A stretch of DNA of 64,000 nucleotides, taken from positions 1 to 64,000 of the forward strand of contig JBGAGV010000020.1 of the NCBI GenBank assembly GCA_044226525.1, written 5' to 3'. Origin of the DNA: VFJQ01 sp044226525. GTDB taxonomy: Bacteria > Verrucomicrobiota > Verrucomicrobiia > Chthoniobacterales > Chthoniobacteraceae. Each line of letters starts with the position of its first letter. Positions within the stretch are counted from its first letter, which is position 1. The position numbers and the translations under genes were made by a program. Positions 34,214 to 44,059 of this stretch are shown here, one piece after another. Under the pieces are notes generated by a model. The model was not told where the DNA came from and ran no database searches. It was given only the letters and a program-made list of their open reading frames with translations.

Positions 34214-36349
34214 TCACACGAGGTGAAGAGCGACGAGGAGGAGGTCGATGACCTTGATGCCGATGAACGGCACAATGATACCGCCGATGCCGTAGATCAG
34301 CACATTGCGGCGCAGGACCGCGGCGGCGCCGAGGGCTCGATAGCTAACGCCCCGGAGAGCCAGCGGGATGAGCGCGATGATGATCAGCGCGTTGAAAATC
34401 ACCGCACTCAGGATGGCACTCTGCGGGCTGTGCAGGTGCATGATGTCGAGCGCGGCAAGGGGGCCTTTGCCTCCCGGGGTGGTGGCGTAGAGGCCGATGA
34501 ACATCGCGGGCAGAATGGCGAAGTATTTCGCCACGTCGTTGGCGATGCTGAAGGTTGTCAACGCGCCGCGGGTCATCAGGAGTTGTTTCCCGATCTCGAC
34601 AACTTCGATGAGTTTGGTCGGGTTGCTGTCGAGATCGACCATGTTGCCGGCTTCACGCGCGGCTTGGGTGCCGGTGCTCATGGCGACGCCGACATCGGCC
34701 TGGGCGAGCGCGGGTGCGTCGTTCGTGCCGTCGCCGGTCATTGCGACGAGGTGGCCTTTCTGCTGTTCTTCGCGGATGCGGGCGAGTTTGTCCTCGGGCT
34801 TGGCTTCGGCCATGAAGTCGTCCACGCCCGCCTCGGCGGCGATCGCGGCGGCGGTCATCGGGTTGTCGCCGGTGATCATGACGGTGCGGATGCCCATTTT
34901 GCGAAGTTGTGCGAACCGTTCGCGGATGCCGCCTTTGACGACGTCCTTGAGCTGCACGACGCCGAGCACGCGGGTCTTCTCGGCCACGACGAGCGGCGTG
35001 CCACCGGACTTGGAGACGAATTCGACCGCCTGGGCGACCGCATCCGGGCAGACACCGCCATTCTCGCGCACCCAGCGGAAGACCGATTCGGCGGCGCCTT
35101 TGCGGAGGCAGATCGTCTCGTCGGGCGCGTTGATTTCCACCCCGCTCATCCGCGTCTGCGCGGTGAACGGGATGAAGGTGGCGTGCTTCTCGGCCACGTC
35201 GCGAGTCCGCAGGTTGAAACGCTCCTTGGCGAGCACCACGATACTGCGACCCTCGGGCGTTTCATCGGCCATCGAGGAAAGGTGCGCGGCGACGGCGAGG
35301 TCCTTTTCTTCCACACCCGGCGCGGGGATGAACGCCGCGGCCTGGCGATTGCCCATGGTGATCGTGCCAGTCTTGTCGAGCAGCAGCACGTCGATATCGC
35401 CGGCGGCTTCGACGGCGCGGCCGGAAGTAGCGAGCACGTTGCGCTGGATCATACGGTCGATGCCGCTGATCCCAATGGCGCTGAGCAGCGCGCCAATGGT
35501 CGTCGGGATGAGGCAGACCGTCAGACATACGAGCACCACGAGCGAGACATTGATAACGCCGCTCTGGCCGGCAAGTTTTTCACTGAGCATGGCGATCGGG
35601 CGCAGCGTGCCCACGGCAAGCAGGAAGACGAACGTGAGGAAGACGAGCAGGATGCCGAGCGCGATTTCGTTCGGGGTCTTGCCGCGCGTGGCGCTCTCCA
35701 CCATTGAAATCATGCGATCGAGGAAGGTGTTGCCCGGCTCGGCGGTAACGCGGATGACGATGCGGTCGCTGATCACACGCGTGCCGCCGGTCACCGCGCT
35801 ATGATCGCCGCCGCTCTCGCGGATGACGGGCGCAGATTCGCCCGTGATGGCGCTTTCATCGACACTCGCGATGCCCTCGACGACGTCGCCATCGGAAGGA
35901 ATGACGTCGCCGGCTTCGCACACGACGAGGTCTCCTTTGCGCAACTCGGCGGCAGTGACCTTTTCTTCAGTCTTACCCTTGAGCCGCCGCGCCATCGTGG
36001 TCGTGCGCATCTTGCGCAGCGTGGCGGCCTGGGCTTTGCCACGGCCTTCGGCGATGGCCTCGGCAAAGTTCGCGAAGAGCACGGTGAACCACAGCCAGAG
36101 CGAGATGTGGATGTTGAACCCGCTCGGTTGCGTGAAGCAGGCGACGGTGGTGAGGATTGCGCCGATGAAGACGACGAACATCACGGGATTGCGGAGTTGC
36201 ACGCGCGGATCGAGCTTCGCGAAGGAGTCGATGATTGCAGCCTTCAGCAGCACGGGATCGGTAAACGAGGCCGGCTTCTTGCGGCTGGGTGAGAGAGTAG
36301 CGGAAGCAGTCATAGAACGAGGCGTGGATGAGTCAGGTTTGATACTCAT
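34214..36349 (-). CDS. kdpB: K+-transporting P-type ATPase subunit B
   Basis: A 711-residue P-type ATPase. TGES of the actuator domain is at 169-172, the phosphorylated Asp325 is in LLLDKTGTITMGN, and the hinge is GDGTNDAPALAQADVGVAM. The membrane part includes VCLIPTTIGALLSAIGISG and the KdpB-specific ending (RGALTTFSIANDVAKYFAILPA). It hydrolyses ATP to drive K+ import through KdpA. The first 12 residues could be trimmed if translation starts at the Met at 36313. It follows kdpA by 6 nt. Confidence 0.97.
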   Translation of the reverse strand: MSIKPDSSTPRSMTASATLSPSRKKPASFTDPVLLKAAIIDSFAKLDPRVQLRNPVMFVVFIGAILTTVACFTQPSGFNIHISLWLWFTVLFANFAEAIAEGRGKAQAATLRKMRTTTMARRLKGKTEEKVTAAELRKGDLVVCEAGDVIPSDGDVVEGIASVDESAITGESAPVIRESGGDHSAVTGGTRVISDRIVIRVTAEPGNTFLDRMISMVESATRGKTPNEIALGILLVFLTFVFLLAVGTLRPIAMLSEKLAGQSGVINVSLVVLVCLTVCLIPTTIGALLSAIGISGIDRMIQRNVLATSGRAVEAAGDIDVLLLDKTGTITMGNRQAAAFIPAPGVEEKDLAVAAHLSSMADETPEGRSIVVLAKERFNLRTRDVAEKHATFIPFTAQTRMSGVEINAPDETICLRKGAAESVFRWVRENGGVCPDAVAQAVEFVSKSGGTPLVVAEKTRVLGVVQLKDVVKGGIRERFAQLRKMGIRTVMITGDNPMTAAAIAAEAGVDDFMAEAKPEDKLARIREEQQKGHLVAMTGDGTNDAPALAQADVGVAMSTGTQAAREAGNMVDLDSNPTKLIEVVEIGKQLLMTRGALTTFSIANDVAKYFAILPAMFIGLYATTPGGKGPLAALDIMHLHSPQSAILSAVIFNALIIIALIPLALRGVSYRALGAAAVLRRNVLIYGIGGIIVPFIGIKVIDLLLVALHLV

Positions 36350-36355
36350 AGTGGT

Positions 36356-38143
36356 TTACAGAGTGCGGCCGGCGGCCATCAGGAGATGATCGACAATCGG
36401 ACCGAGCGAGAGAGCAGGGAAGAAGTTGAGGCCGCCGATCATCAGCACGATGGCGATGAGTAAGGCGACGAAGGTCAGACCCGTCGTCGGGAACGTCCCC
36501 GGCGAAGGCGGCGCAATCTTCTTGCTCACCATGCTGCCCGCGATGGCGAGCACCGGCACGATGATGGCGAAGCGGCCCAGCAGCATCGTGATGCCGAGGC
36601 CGTAGTTGTAGAAGTCGTTGTTCACCCCGATGCCCGCGAAGGCGCTGCCGTTGTTTCCGGCCGCGGAGGAGAACGCATAGAGAATTTCGCTGAAGCCGTG
36701 AGCGCCCTGGTTGTTGATCGTCGCAGAGCCAGCGGAGACGGCGCACGCTATGGCGACGCCGACAAGAATGCACACGCACGGCGCCAGGGCGGCGACGGCC
36801 GCCCACTTGACTTCCCGTGCTTCGATTTTCTTGCCGAGATACTCCGGGGTTCGTCCCACCATCAGGCCCGCGATGAAGACGGTGATGATGATGAACACGA
36901 GCATGCCATAGAGGCCGGCGCCGACGCCGCCGAAGATCACTTCGCCGAGCATGATGTTGAACATCGCGACACCGCCGGCGATCGGCGTGAGGCTGTCGTG
37001 CATGGCATTCACGGAGCCGTTCGAGGCGGACGTCGTGGCCGTGCTCCAGAGCACACTGTTCATCACGCCGAGGCGCGTCTCCTTGCCTTCCATGTTTTGC
37101 GTGAGACCGAGCGCGGGATTAGGCTGGCTTTCGGCCCACCACGACAGCGCGAAGCCGACGATAAAGAGCGCAAACATCGCCCCGAAGATGGTCCAGCCCT
37201 GGCGACGATCGCCCGCCATCATGCCGTAGGTGTAAGTGAGTGCCGCCGAGATCATCAGGATGATGAACATCTCGATGAAATTCGTCAGCGGCGTCGGGTT
37301 CTCCAGCGGGTGCGCCGAGTTCACGCCGTAAAAGCCGCCGCCATTCGTGCCGAGTTGCTTGATCGCAATCTGCGACGCCGCCGGGCCGAGTGGGATGACC
37401 TGCTCGGTCACGGTCTGCTCTTCGGTCACGGCATTACCCTGCGCATCCTTCATCGGCTGGCCAGAGGCATCCAGCTTCGGCACCTGCGTCTTGTAGGGAT
37501 CGAGAATCTTGACCGTCTTATAGGGCTCGAAGGTCTGCGGCACGCCCTGCTGCACCAGCACCACGGCGACGACGAGCGACATCGGCAGGAGAATATAGAG
37601 CGTCGAGCGGACGAGATCCGCCCAGAAGTTGCCAATCGAGTTTCCGGAACGGCGCGTGAGACCACGGGCGAGCGCGATCACTACCGCAATGCCGGTGGCC
37701 GCACTCACGAAGTTCTGCACCGCCAGCCCGAGCATCTGCGAGAGGTAGCTCAGCGTGTTTTCGCCCGAGTAGGCCTGCCAGTTTGTGTTCGTCATGAACG
37801 ACACCGCCGTGTTGAACGCCAGGCCAAACGGCACGTTGTCGAGGTTCTGCGGGTTGAGCGGCAGCGACTTTTGGAAAAGTTGCAGCCCCAGCACGGCGAG
37901 GAAGCCGAACAGGTTGAACGCCAGCATCGCCAGGGTGTAATGCGTCCAGCGCATCTCGCGCTTCGCGTCCACTCCACCGAGTTTGTAGATCAGTCGTTCG
38001 ACCGGACCGAGCACCGGCGAGAGGAAGGTGCGTTCACCGCTAAAAACTCGGTGCATGAATTTTCCGAGCAGTGGTGTCAGCCCGGCGAGCAGGCCAACGT
38101 AGAGGAAGACTTGGATCCAATCGTGAGGTTTCATCGGCACCAT
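36356..38143 (-). CDS. kdpA: K+-transporting ATPase subunit A (channel-like)
   Basis: A 595-residue polytopic protein with the four-fold repeated filter loops of KdpA, for example TNTNWQAYSGE, LGTNGGGFYGVNSAHP, TTSASNGSVNAMHDS and SSAAGNNGSAFAG. A strong ribosome site, AAGGAGGAGC, lies directly in front of the ATG at 38143; Met4 at 38134 is an alternative with wider spacing. It forms the K+ selectivity path of KdpFABC. A kdpF gene was looked for just upstream and in the operon gaps and was not found. It is the first gene of the kdp unit. Confidence 0.97.
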   Translation of the reverse strand: MVPMKPHDWIQVFLYVGLLAGLTPLLGKFMHRVFSGERTFLSPVLGPVERLIYKLGGVDAKREMRWTHYTLAMLAFNLFGFLAVLGLQLFQKSLPLNPQNLDNVPFGLAFNTAVSFMTNTNWQAYSGENTLSYLSQMLGLAVQNFVSAATGIAVVIALARGLTRRSGNSIGNFWADLVRSTLYILLPMSLVVAVVLVQQGVPQTFEPYKTVKILDPYKTQVPKLDASGQPMKDAQGNAVTEEQTVTEQVIPLGPAASQIAIKQLGTNGGGFYGVNSAHPLENPTPLTNFIEMFIILMISAALTYTYGMMAGDRRQGWTIFGAMFALFIVGFALSWWAESQPNPALGLTQNMEGKETRLGVMNSVLWSTATTSASNGSVNAMHDSLTPIAGGVAMFNIMLGEVIFGGVGAGLYGMLVFIIITVFIAGLMVGRTPEYLGKKIEAREVKWAAVAALAPCVCILVGVAIACAVSAGSATINNQGAHGFSEILYAFSSAAGNNGSAFAGIGVNNDFYNYGLGITMLLGRFAIIVPVLAIAGSMVSKKIAPPSPGTFPTTGLTFVALLIAIVLMIGGLNFFPALSLGPIVDHLLMAAGRTL

Positions 38144-38494
38144 GCTCCTCCTTCCGGCAGGGAGTGGGTAATCAAACGGGGGGCCGAAGCCGTAAAGAAA
38201 CCGTTAAGACTAGTCGGTGGAAATTCGCTCAATTTGTAAGCGATGCGTGTGACGGCCTCCTTGCCGTCGATGGTGGCGAGGGATGGCGAGGACATAATTC
38301 GCAAAGTCTGGCCAATCGCGAGCGGGCTGGCTCGTCCTTCCATGCCTGCTCCTTTCCATATCTTGCCTTGGGGCTGGATTCTCACCGTCGCGACACGCGC
38401 CATGCCGCGAAGGGCAAAAAGTTCCACTTAGAAAAATAAATTTTCAACCCGGCATTCCGCGCGCTTTGGTAGGCACGCAAACCTGCGCTTCGCC
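38144..38494. promoter_or_regulatory. Divergent intergenic region (kdp / DUF1800), 351 bp
   Basis: This gap lies between the starts of kdpA (leftward) and the DUF1800 gene (rightward), so it must hold both promoters. The only element I can point to is the kdpA ribosome site next to 38144. A 98-codon minus-strand frame (38131-38427) runs into the kdpA start and is not convincing. A KdpE operator is expected here, but I cannot identify one by eye. Confidence 0.4.
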
Positions 38495-40525
38495 ATGAAA
38501 ACATCGCCTCCCCGCATCCGCCTGCTCCTCGCGCTGCTCGGCACTCTGGTGCCGCTGGCTACCGCCCGGGCAGCCGATCCGGACACGGTTTCTCTCATCC
38601 TGATCGATGGCAGTGTCCGGCAGGACTGGCCCGATCCCGGCGTGGTCGCCGTCCATCGCACAAATACCACCGGGCCGCTTGTGGTGAACTTTTCCATTGG
38701 TGGGACGGCGGTGGCCGGAACCGACTACACCGGGCCCGCCGGCGCCAGCATCACTATTCCCGACGGCGACCGGGAGGCCTGGCTGGAATTCGCCCCGAAG
38801 AATGCGGTGATGAGCAAACCGACCAGAACCGTCGTCGTCACCTTGCAACCCGGCGACGGCTACACGCCGAGCACCGAGAAGAGCGAACAATCCACCACGG
38901 TAACGCTGGCGAATAACAACGGTCTGCCCGGAGCCAAGGAAGCGATCCGCTTTCTCGACCAAGCCGCCTTCGGTCCCAATCAAGACCTGCGCAATGTGAA
39001 CGAATTGATGCGGCTCGGCTTCGACAAGTGGATCAAGGTCCAGTTCACCAAGCCCGTCGGTTTGCAGCAGCCGCTCATCCAGCGAATGGATCGCGCAAAG
39101 AGAAACGGCGTCGGTGGCGATGTGAAGATCTTTTCGTGGTGGAAACAGGCGATGAACCAGTCCGCCTCTGCCGATCCGCTCCGCCAGCGTGTCGGCTTCG
39201 CCTTCAGCGAAATCTTCGTCGTGTCCGACCATCTCGACGAGCTGTGGAACGAGCCTGTCGGCATGATGAACTACTACGACATGCTGTTGAAGGGGTCGTT
39301 TGGAAACTTCCACGACCTGCTGCTCAACGTGGCCCTGCACCCGTGCATGGGCATCTACCTGAACCACCTCGGCAACGAGAAGGGCGACCCGGCCGCCGGC
39401 ACCTTCGCCGACGAAAATTTCGCGCGGGAAATCATGCAGCTTTTCTCCATCGGCCTGTTCGACCTCAACCTCGACGGCACGGTGAAGCTGGATGCGAACG
39501 ACGAGCCGATCCAGTCTTACGACAATCGCACGATCGCCGACATGGCGAAGGTGATGACTGGTTTCGGCTTCGGCGGCAAAAAGGCGGACAACTTCTACTA
39601 CTCGAAAGAAAACTTCACCGCGCCGATGCGGATGTATGACGAGTTTCACGACCTGACGCGCAAGACGCTGCTCAATGGCGTCGTGCTCGAGGCCCATCCG
39701 GAATTCGATCCCGAGACGATGGAGGACAAGGGGACCGCCGCCATGGAAGATCTCAAGGCCGCGGTGAACATGCTGTTCAATCACCCGAACTGCCCGCCGT
39801 TCATCTGCAAGCAGCTCATTCAAAAGCTCGTCACGTCGAATCCCTCGCCCGCTTACGTGCAGCGCGTCGCGCAGAAGTTCGTCGACAACGGCAGCGGCGT
39901 TCGTGGTGACCTGAAAGCGGTCATCCGCGCCATTTTGCTCGATGACGAAGCACGCAGCCCGCAATTCCTCGCCACGCCGGAATCCGGCAAGATGAAGGAG
40001 CCTTACCTGCGCACGGCGAACCTCGTCCGTGCTCTCCATGCGCGCGCGGCGAATGGCGTTTACGACCTGCGCTACATCGACGAGTTCCACTTCCAGCAGC
40101 CGCTCTCCGCGCCGAGCGTCTTCAACTTTTTCAAGCCCGGCTACGCTCCCGCCGGACCGGTCAACGACGCCGGGCTCCTCGCGCCGGAATTCCAGATCCT
40201 CAACGCCGTGACCGCCACGGCGGTGCCAAATTACTATTACTGGTCGCTGCAATACGGCTTCAATCGCTGGGGCAGCGAGAACCGGCGCGCTCTCGTGAAG
40301 CCCAACCTCACCACCGAGCTGCGGTTGGTCGTGAACAATGTGCCCGAACTCATGCGCCGGCTCGATCTTCTCCTCACGGGCGGCACCCTCCCGAAGGAAC
40401 AGCACGAGATCATTCGCGAAGCCGTCGAAGCCATCACCCCGGACATGTGGGAGTGGAAACAGGAGCGGGTCCGCATGGCCATCTACCTCATCTCCACCTC
40501 ACCGGAATTCGGCATCCTCAAATAA
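38495..40525 (+). CDS. Exported DUF1800 protein with N-terminal Calx-beta-like domain
   Basis: A 676-residue protein with a signal peptide (MKTSPPRIRLLLALLGTL, cleavage near ARA). Residues about 30-145 look like a Calx-beta strand domain (VNFSIGGTAVAGTDYTGPAG is characteristic). The rest is DUF1800: EAIRFLDQAAFGPNQDLRNV, DPLRQRVGFAFSEIFVVS, DENFAREIMQLFSIGLFDLN and LDDEARSP. DUF1800 and DUF1501 proteins are usually encoded as pairs and exported in Verrucomicrobiota and Planctomycetota; the biochemical role is unknown. The DUF1501 partner starts 13 bp downstream. Confidence 0.9.
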   Translation: MKTSPPRIRLLLALLGTLVPLATARAADPDTVSLILIDGSVRQDWPDPGVVAVHRTNTTGPLVVNFSIGGTAVAGTDYTGPAGASITIPDGDREAWLEFAPKNAVMSKPTRTVVVTLQPGDGYTPSTEKSEQSTTVTLANNNGLPGAKEAIRFLDQAAFGPNQDLRNVNELMRLGFDKWIKVQFTKPVGLQQPLIQRMDRAKRNGVGGDVKIFSWWKQAMNQSASADPLRQRVGFAFSEIFVVSDHLDELWNEPVGMMNYYDMLLKGSFGNFHDLLLNVALHPCMGIYLNHLGNEKGDPAAGTFADENFAREIMQLFSIGLFDLNLDGTVKLDANDEPIQSYDNRTIADMAKVMTGFGFGGKKADNFYYSKENFTAPMRMYDEFHDLTRKTLLNGVVLEAHPEFDPETMEDKGTAAMEDLKAAVNMLFNHPNCPPFICKQLIQKLVTSNPSPAYVQRVAQKFVDNGSGVRGDLKAVIRAILLDDEARSPQFLATPESGKMKEPYLRTANLVRALHARAANGVYDLRYIDEFHFQQPLSAPSVFNFFKPGYAPAGPVNDAGLLAPEFQILNAVTATAVPNYYYWSLQYGFNRWGSENRRALVKPNLTTELRLVVNNVPELMRRLDLLLTGGTLPKEQHEIIREAVEAITPDMWEWKQERVRMAIYLISTSPEFGILK

Positions 40526-40537
40526 CCTCCGCACGCC

Positions 40538-41947
40538 ATGCCAAATCTCATTTCTCGCCGTAGTTTCCTGGGCCGGATGAATTGCGCCGCGATCAGCGCG
40601 ATGCCCGTGCTCAACACCCTGCTCAACCTCAAGCTCGCCGGCCATCTCGCTGCGGCTGATCCAGGCAGCGATCACCGTGCGCTCGTCTGCCTCTTCCTCT
40701 CGGGCGGATGCGACACGTTCAATGTCCTCGTCCCTCGCGGCACCGATGAATACAACGAATACAAGACCGTGCGCGGCGGCATCGCGCTGCCGCAAAACGC
40801 TCTCCTGCCGATCAATCCCACGGTTTCACCCGGCCTGAGCCTCGGACTGCATCCCGGACTGCCGGGGATTCAGTCGTTGTTCGAAAGTGGCAAGGCGGCC
40901 TTCGTCGCGAATGTCGGCACACTCGTCGAGCGCGTCACCAAGGACGACTACAACGCCGACGACGGCACAAAGCGTTTCCCCCTGAACCTTTACTCGCACT
41001 CCGATCAGGTCGAGCAGTGGCACACGGCCATGACGGATGTGCGCTCTGCCAAAGGCTGGGCCGGGCGGGCCGCCGATCTCATCCACGGCCAGAATACGAA
41101 TCAAACCGTCTCGATGAACATCTCGCTCACCGGATCGAACATCTGGCAGAGCGGCGACAACACCCTCGAATACACCGTGAGCACCGACGGCGCGATCGGG
41201 CTCGAAGGCTACGATCCAAACGACACCAACGAATGGAGCACTGTGCCCATTCGCACGCGCGCCGTCGATTCCCAGCTCGCGCTGCAATACCAGCACTTGC
41301 TCAGCCAGGCTTTCAACACAAAGAAGGTCGCGGCGCTGGATGCTTACACCCTGTTCAACGACGCGGTGAACGTGACCCTGCCCAATACGGTGACCTTCCC
41401 GGATAGCTATCTCGCCGCGCAGTTCCAGATGGTCGCCAAGGCGATCGCGGGACACACCGCGCTCGGCCAGGCGCGCCAGACGTTCTTCATCGAATACGGT
41501 GGCTGGGACCATCATGACGGCGTCATCGAAAACCAGGCGCAAATGCTTCCCGAGGTCGATGCCGCGGTGAAGGCGTTCTTCGACTGCCTCGCGGCTCTCG
41601 GTCTCGCCAATAACGTCACCCTCTTCACCGCCTCCGATTTCGGACGCACGCTCACCACCGACAACGACGGCGCCGACCACGCGTGGGGGGGCAATCACCT
41701 CGTCGTGGGCGGCGCGGTGAATGGGAAACGCATCTACGGCCAATATCCGCAGCTCTACGTTGACAGCCCGCTCGACGTCGGTCGTGGGCGGCTCATCCCG
41801 CAGGTGTCGGTCGATGAATATTTCGCCGAGCTGGCGCTGTGGTTTGGTGTCCCGCGTTCCGACCTTCATCTTGTGCTGCCGAACCTTGGCAACTTCTACA
41901 GCGTCGGAGGCTCCGGCTCGCCGCTCGGCTTCCTGCCGCAGACGTAA
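40538..41947 (+). CDS. Exported DUF1501 protein (twin-Arg type leader)
   Basis: A 469-residue protein whose start MPNLISRRSFLGRMNCAA carries the S-R-R-x-F-L twin-arginine signal, suggesting export in folded form. The DUF1501 core includes LVCLFLSGGCDTFNVLVPR near the N-terminus, FIEYGGWDHHDG, and FTASDFGRTLTTDNDGADHAWGGNH, with metal-type Asp/His residues reminiscent of the alkaline phosphatase/sulfatase fold. The function is unknown. It forms a tight pair with the preceding DUF1800 gene and is followed after 5 bp by a GspG-like gene. Confidence 0.9.
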   Translation: MPNLISRRSFLGRMNCAAISAMPVLNTLLNLKLAGHLAAADPGSDHRALVCLFLSGGCDTFNVLVPRGTDEYNEYKTVRGGIALPQNALLPINPTVSPGLSLGLHPGLPGIQSLFESGKAAFVANVGTLVERVTKDDYNADDGTKRFPLNLYSHSDQVEQWHTAMTDVRSAKGWAGRAADLIHGQNTNQTVSMNISLTGSNIWQSGDNTLEYTVSTDGAIGLEGYDPNDTNEWSTVPIRTRAVDSQLALQYQHLLSQAFNTKKVAALDAYTLFNDAVNVTLPNTVTFPDSYLAAQFQMVAKAIAGHTALGQARQTFFIEYGGWDHHDGVIENQAQMLPEVDAAVKAFFDCLAALGLANNVTLFTASDFGRTLTTDNDGADHAWGGNHLVVGGAVNGKRIYGQYPQLYVDSPLDVGRGRLIPQVSVDEYFAELALWFGVPRSDLHLVLPNLGNFYSVGGSGSPLGFLPQT

Positions 41948-41952
41948 CGAGG

Positions 41953-42588
41953 GTGAGTCGCACGCGCCTGCTCGCCATCGTCGCCGGGCTCGCCGTGGTC
42001 GCGGCGGCTTGGACGGTCATTTGGCTCAACCAGCCCGCGGCCACACCCTCGCCGTCAGCCGGCCTCCCGGCCACTCCGGTGCCCATCGAGGCGACCTCTC
42101 CGGCAACCTTGGCTGTCCGAAGCGCGGAATCTGCGGCACGAAGCGCCGCGCCAGAACCCACCCCGAAGGCCACCTCTCGCACGCGCGGCTCGCCGCTCGC
42201 CGCCGAACTCAACGCCCCCGGCTTCGATGCCCAGCACGACGTCGCCACGCTGCATGCTCTGCTACGCCAATACCAGCACCTGCTGCGCGGCCGGCAGGGC
42301 CGCCCCATCGGCAACGACAGCGACCTGGCTCAAGTCCTCACCGGCCACAATCCGATGAAGCTCGTGATCCTGCCCACGAATCATTCTGCCCTCTCGGCGG
42401 ATGGCCGTTTACGCGACCGCTGGGGCACGCCCTACTTCATCCACCCTCGCGGTCGTGGCGCCTTCGAGATCCGCTCCGCCGGCCCCGATCACAAACTCTT
42501 CACCGCGGATGATCTCATCCAGAACCCCGGCGGTCGCACCACCGATCTCCCGGATCTGCCGAACACCACCGAACCTCCGGACGAATAG
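41953..42588 (+). CDS. Membrane-anchored protein with a GspG-like C-terminal segment
   Basis: A 211-residue frame with a GTG start at 41953 (read as MSRTRLLAIVAGLAVVAAAW), which gives one N-terminal membrane helix and sits 5 bp after the DUF1501 stop. A Pro/Ala/Thr-rich linker follows. The C-terminal part DRWGTPYFIHPRGRGAFEIR with SAGPDHKLFTADDLI resembles the C-terminal loop of type II secretion pseudopilins (DPWGxPY...SAGPDGxxGTxDDI). It lacks a prepilin leader, so it is not a normal pseudopilin. The role with DUF1800/DUF1501 is unknown, but the three genes look co-transcribed. Confidence 0.7.
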   Translation: MSRTRLLAIVAGLAVVAAAWTVIWLNQPAATPSPSAGLPATPVPIEATSPATLAVRSAESAARSAAPEPTPKATSRTRGSPLAAELNAPGFDAQHDVATLHALLRQYQHLLRGRQGRPIGNDSDLAQVLTGHNPMKLVILPTNHSALSADGRLRDRWGTPYFIHPRGRGAFEIRSAGPDHKLFTADDLIQNPGGRTTDLPDLPNTTEPPDE

Positions 42589-42677
42589 GCACCACTAGCG
42601 CCAGGTCGATGGTCTCGGGGCAGAGGACTTGCGTCCGCTGCTGGACATCGGCGTCGTCTTCACGCAAAGACGCGGGC

Positions 42678-43952
42678 ATGTCCGCCGATCCCCAGCGTTA
42701 CTCCGACCTCACGTCCCAGCAGAAGAAGTCCGGCTTCGCCGCGTGGCTGGGGTGGATGTTCGACGGGCTGGACATGCATCTCTACACGCTGGTGGCGCTA
42801 CCGTTTGTCGCGCAGCTTATGCATCTGCCGCAGGCGGACACGCAGGTGTCGGAGAAGGCTTCGTTCATCCAGGCGGCTTTTCTGCTCGGGTGGGCGGTGG
42901 GCGGCGCGTTCTTTGGCCGCATCGGCGACGTGCTCGGGCGCAGCAAGGCGCTGGTGCTGACCATTCTCACCTATGCCTGCTTCACGGGGCTTTCCGTCTT
43001 TTCGCAGACGTGGTGGCATCTCATGATCTTCCGCTTCCTGGCCGCGCTGGGCATCGGTGGGGAATGGGCTGTCGGGGCGTCGCTGCTGGCCGAGACGTGG
43101 CCACGTCCGTGGCGCCCCTGGCTCGCCGCCATCCTGCAGAGCGCCGTCAACTGCGGCGTGCTGCTGGCCACGCTCGCGGGCTATCTGCTCGCGGACTCAC
43201 CCCATCGCGTGATTTTCCTCGTCGGCATCCTGCCCGCCCTCATTACGCTTTGGATTCGCAAAGCGGTGCCCGAGCCGGAAGTCTGGGCGCACGCTTATGA
43301 AGACGAACACCCGCGCGGTGGTATCCGCGCGCTTTTCAAGGGCTCGCTGCGTCGCACAACGATCATCGTCATCGTCGTCTGCGCACTCAGCCTCACTGCG
43401 CACTGGGCTCTGATGTTCTGGCATTCGGCGCATCTGCGCTCGATCGCCAAAGCGGCCGGCTGGACGCCTGCCGCCGAGAGCGCCCTCGCCAGCAAGGCGC
43501 TCTATCTGCTCATGGTTGGCTCCATCGTGGGGAATTTCCTCGCCGGCTGGATTGCCAAACTCTTCGGTTATCGCCGGTCCATCACGCTGATGTTCGTTCT
43601 CTATCTCGGATTCATGCTCGGCGCCTACGGCGTGGTGCGCGGCCCCGAAGCCGTGCTCATGTGGCTCCCCTTTATCGGCGCGGCACAGGGCGCGTTCGCC
43701 CTTTTTACGATGTCCCTGCCACCTCTCTTCCCGACTCTCCTGCGGACAACCGGAGCGGGCTTCTGCTACAATATCGGCCGCGTCATCGCCGCCGCCGGCA
43801 CGGTCATCTTCGGCCTCTTTGCGCAGGTCGGCAGCGGCACGAATGCGATCTGCGATCATCGCCTGGCATTGTTCTACGCGAGCTGGCTATTCCTGCCAGC
43901 GGCCATCGTGACGTGGTTGATGTTGCCGGAACCCGATCAAGACGCCGCCTAA
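42678..43952 (+). CDS. Major facilitator superfamily transporter
   Basis: A 424-residue transporter with about 12 membrane helices. The start at 42678 (MSADPQRYSDL) removes an upstream in-frame extension of 23 residues with no hydrophobic or family pattern. Helix 1 has GWMFDGLDMHLYTL, the loop 2-3 signature is GRIGDVLGRSKAL (consensus G-x3-D-x2-G-R), and a GIGGEWAVGASLLAETW stretch follows, as in the sialic-acid/aromatic-acid symporter relatives. The substrate is not decidable. The following sodium symporter gene is 107 bp downstream on the same strand. Confidence 0.85.
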   Translation: MSADPQRYSDLTSQQKKSGFAAWLGWMFDGLDMHLYTLVALPFVAQLMHLPQADTQVSEKASFIQAAFLLGWAVGGAFFGRIGDVLGRSKALVLTILTYACFTGLSVFSQTWWHLMIFRFLAALGIGGEWAVGASLLAETWPRPWRPWLAAILQSAVNCGVLLATLAGYLLADSPHRVIFLVGILPALITLWIRKAVPEPEVWAHAYEDEHPRGGIRALFKGSLRRTTIIVIVVCALSLTAHWALMFWHSAHLRSIAKAAGWTPAAESALASKALYLLMVGSIVGNFLAGWIAKLFGYRRSITLMFVLYLGFMLGAYGVVRGPEAVLMWLPFIGAAQGAFALFTMSLPPLFPTLLRTTGAGFCYNIGRVIAAAGTVIFGLFAQVGSGTNAICDHRLALFYASWLFLPAAIVTWLMLPEPDQDAA

Positions 43953-43988
43953 CCTGAAGATTGCCCGAATTTTTCCCGGGCGAATTCA

Positions 43989-44017
43989 ATCCGCGGAAAT
44001 CTGCGAAATCTGCGGAT
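43989..44017. repeat. Short palindrome with doubled 'aaatctgcg', candidate dispersed repeat
   Basis: The 29-bp sequence opens atccgcgg, contains aaatctgcg twice in tandem, and closes tgcggat, so the ends are inverted and the centre is a direct repeat. It is in the gap before the sodium symporter. From memory, near-identical 'atctgcg-aaatctgcggat' sequences occur between genes in many unrelated bacteria; only this copy can be seen here. Confidence 0.45.
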
Positions 44018-44059
44018 GATACTTGTCCGGAGCAGGGGGTGCGCGTTTTCTTGAGGACG

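Noticed and set aside
38131..38427. A 98-codon minus-strand frame upstream of kdpA, considered as a kdpF-like or leader gene
   Set aside because: It overlaps the kdpA start, has no membrane helix of the KdpF type and its start lacks a ribosome site.
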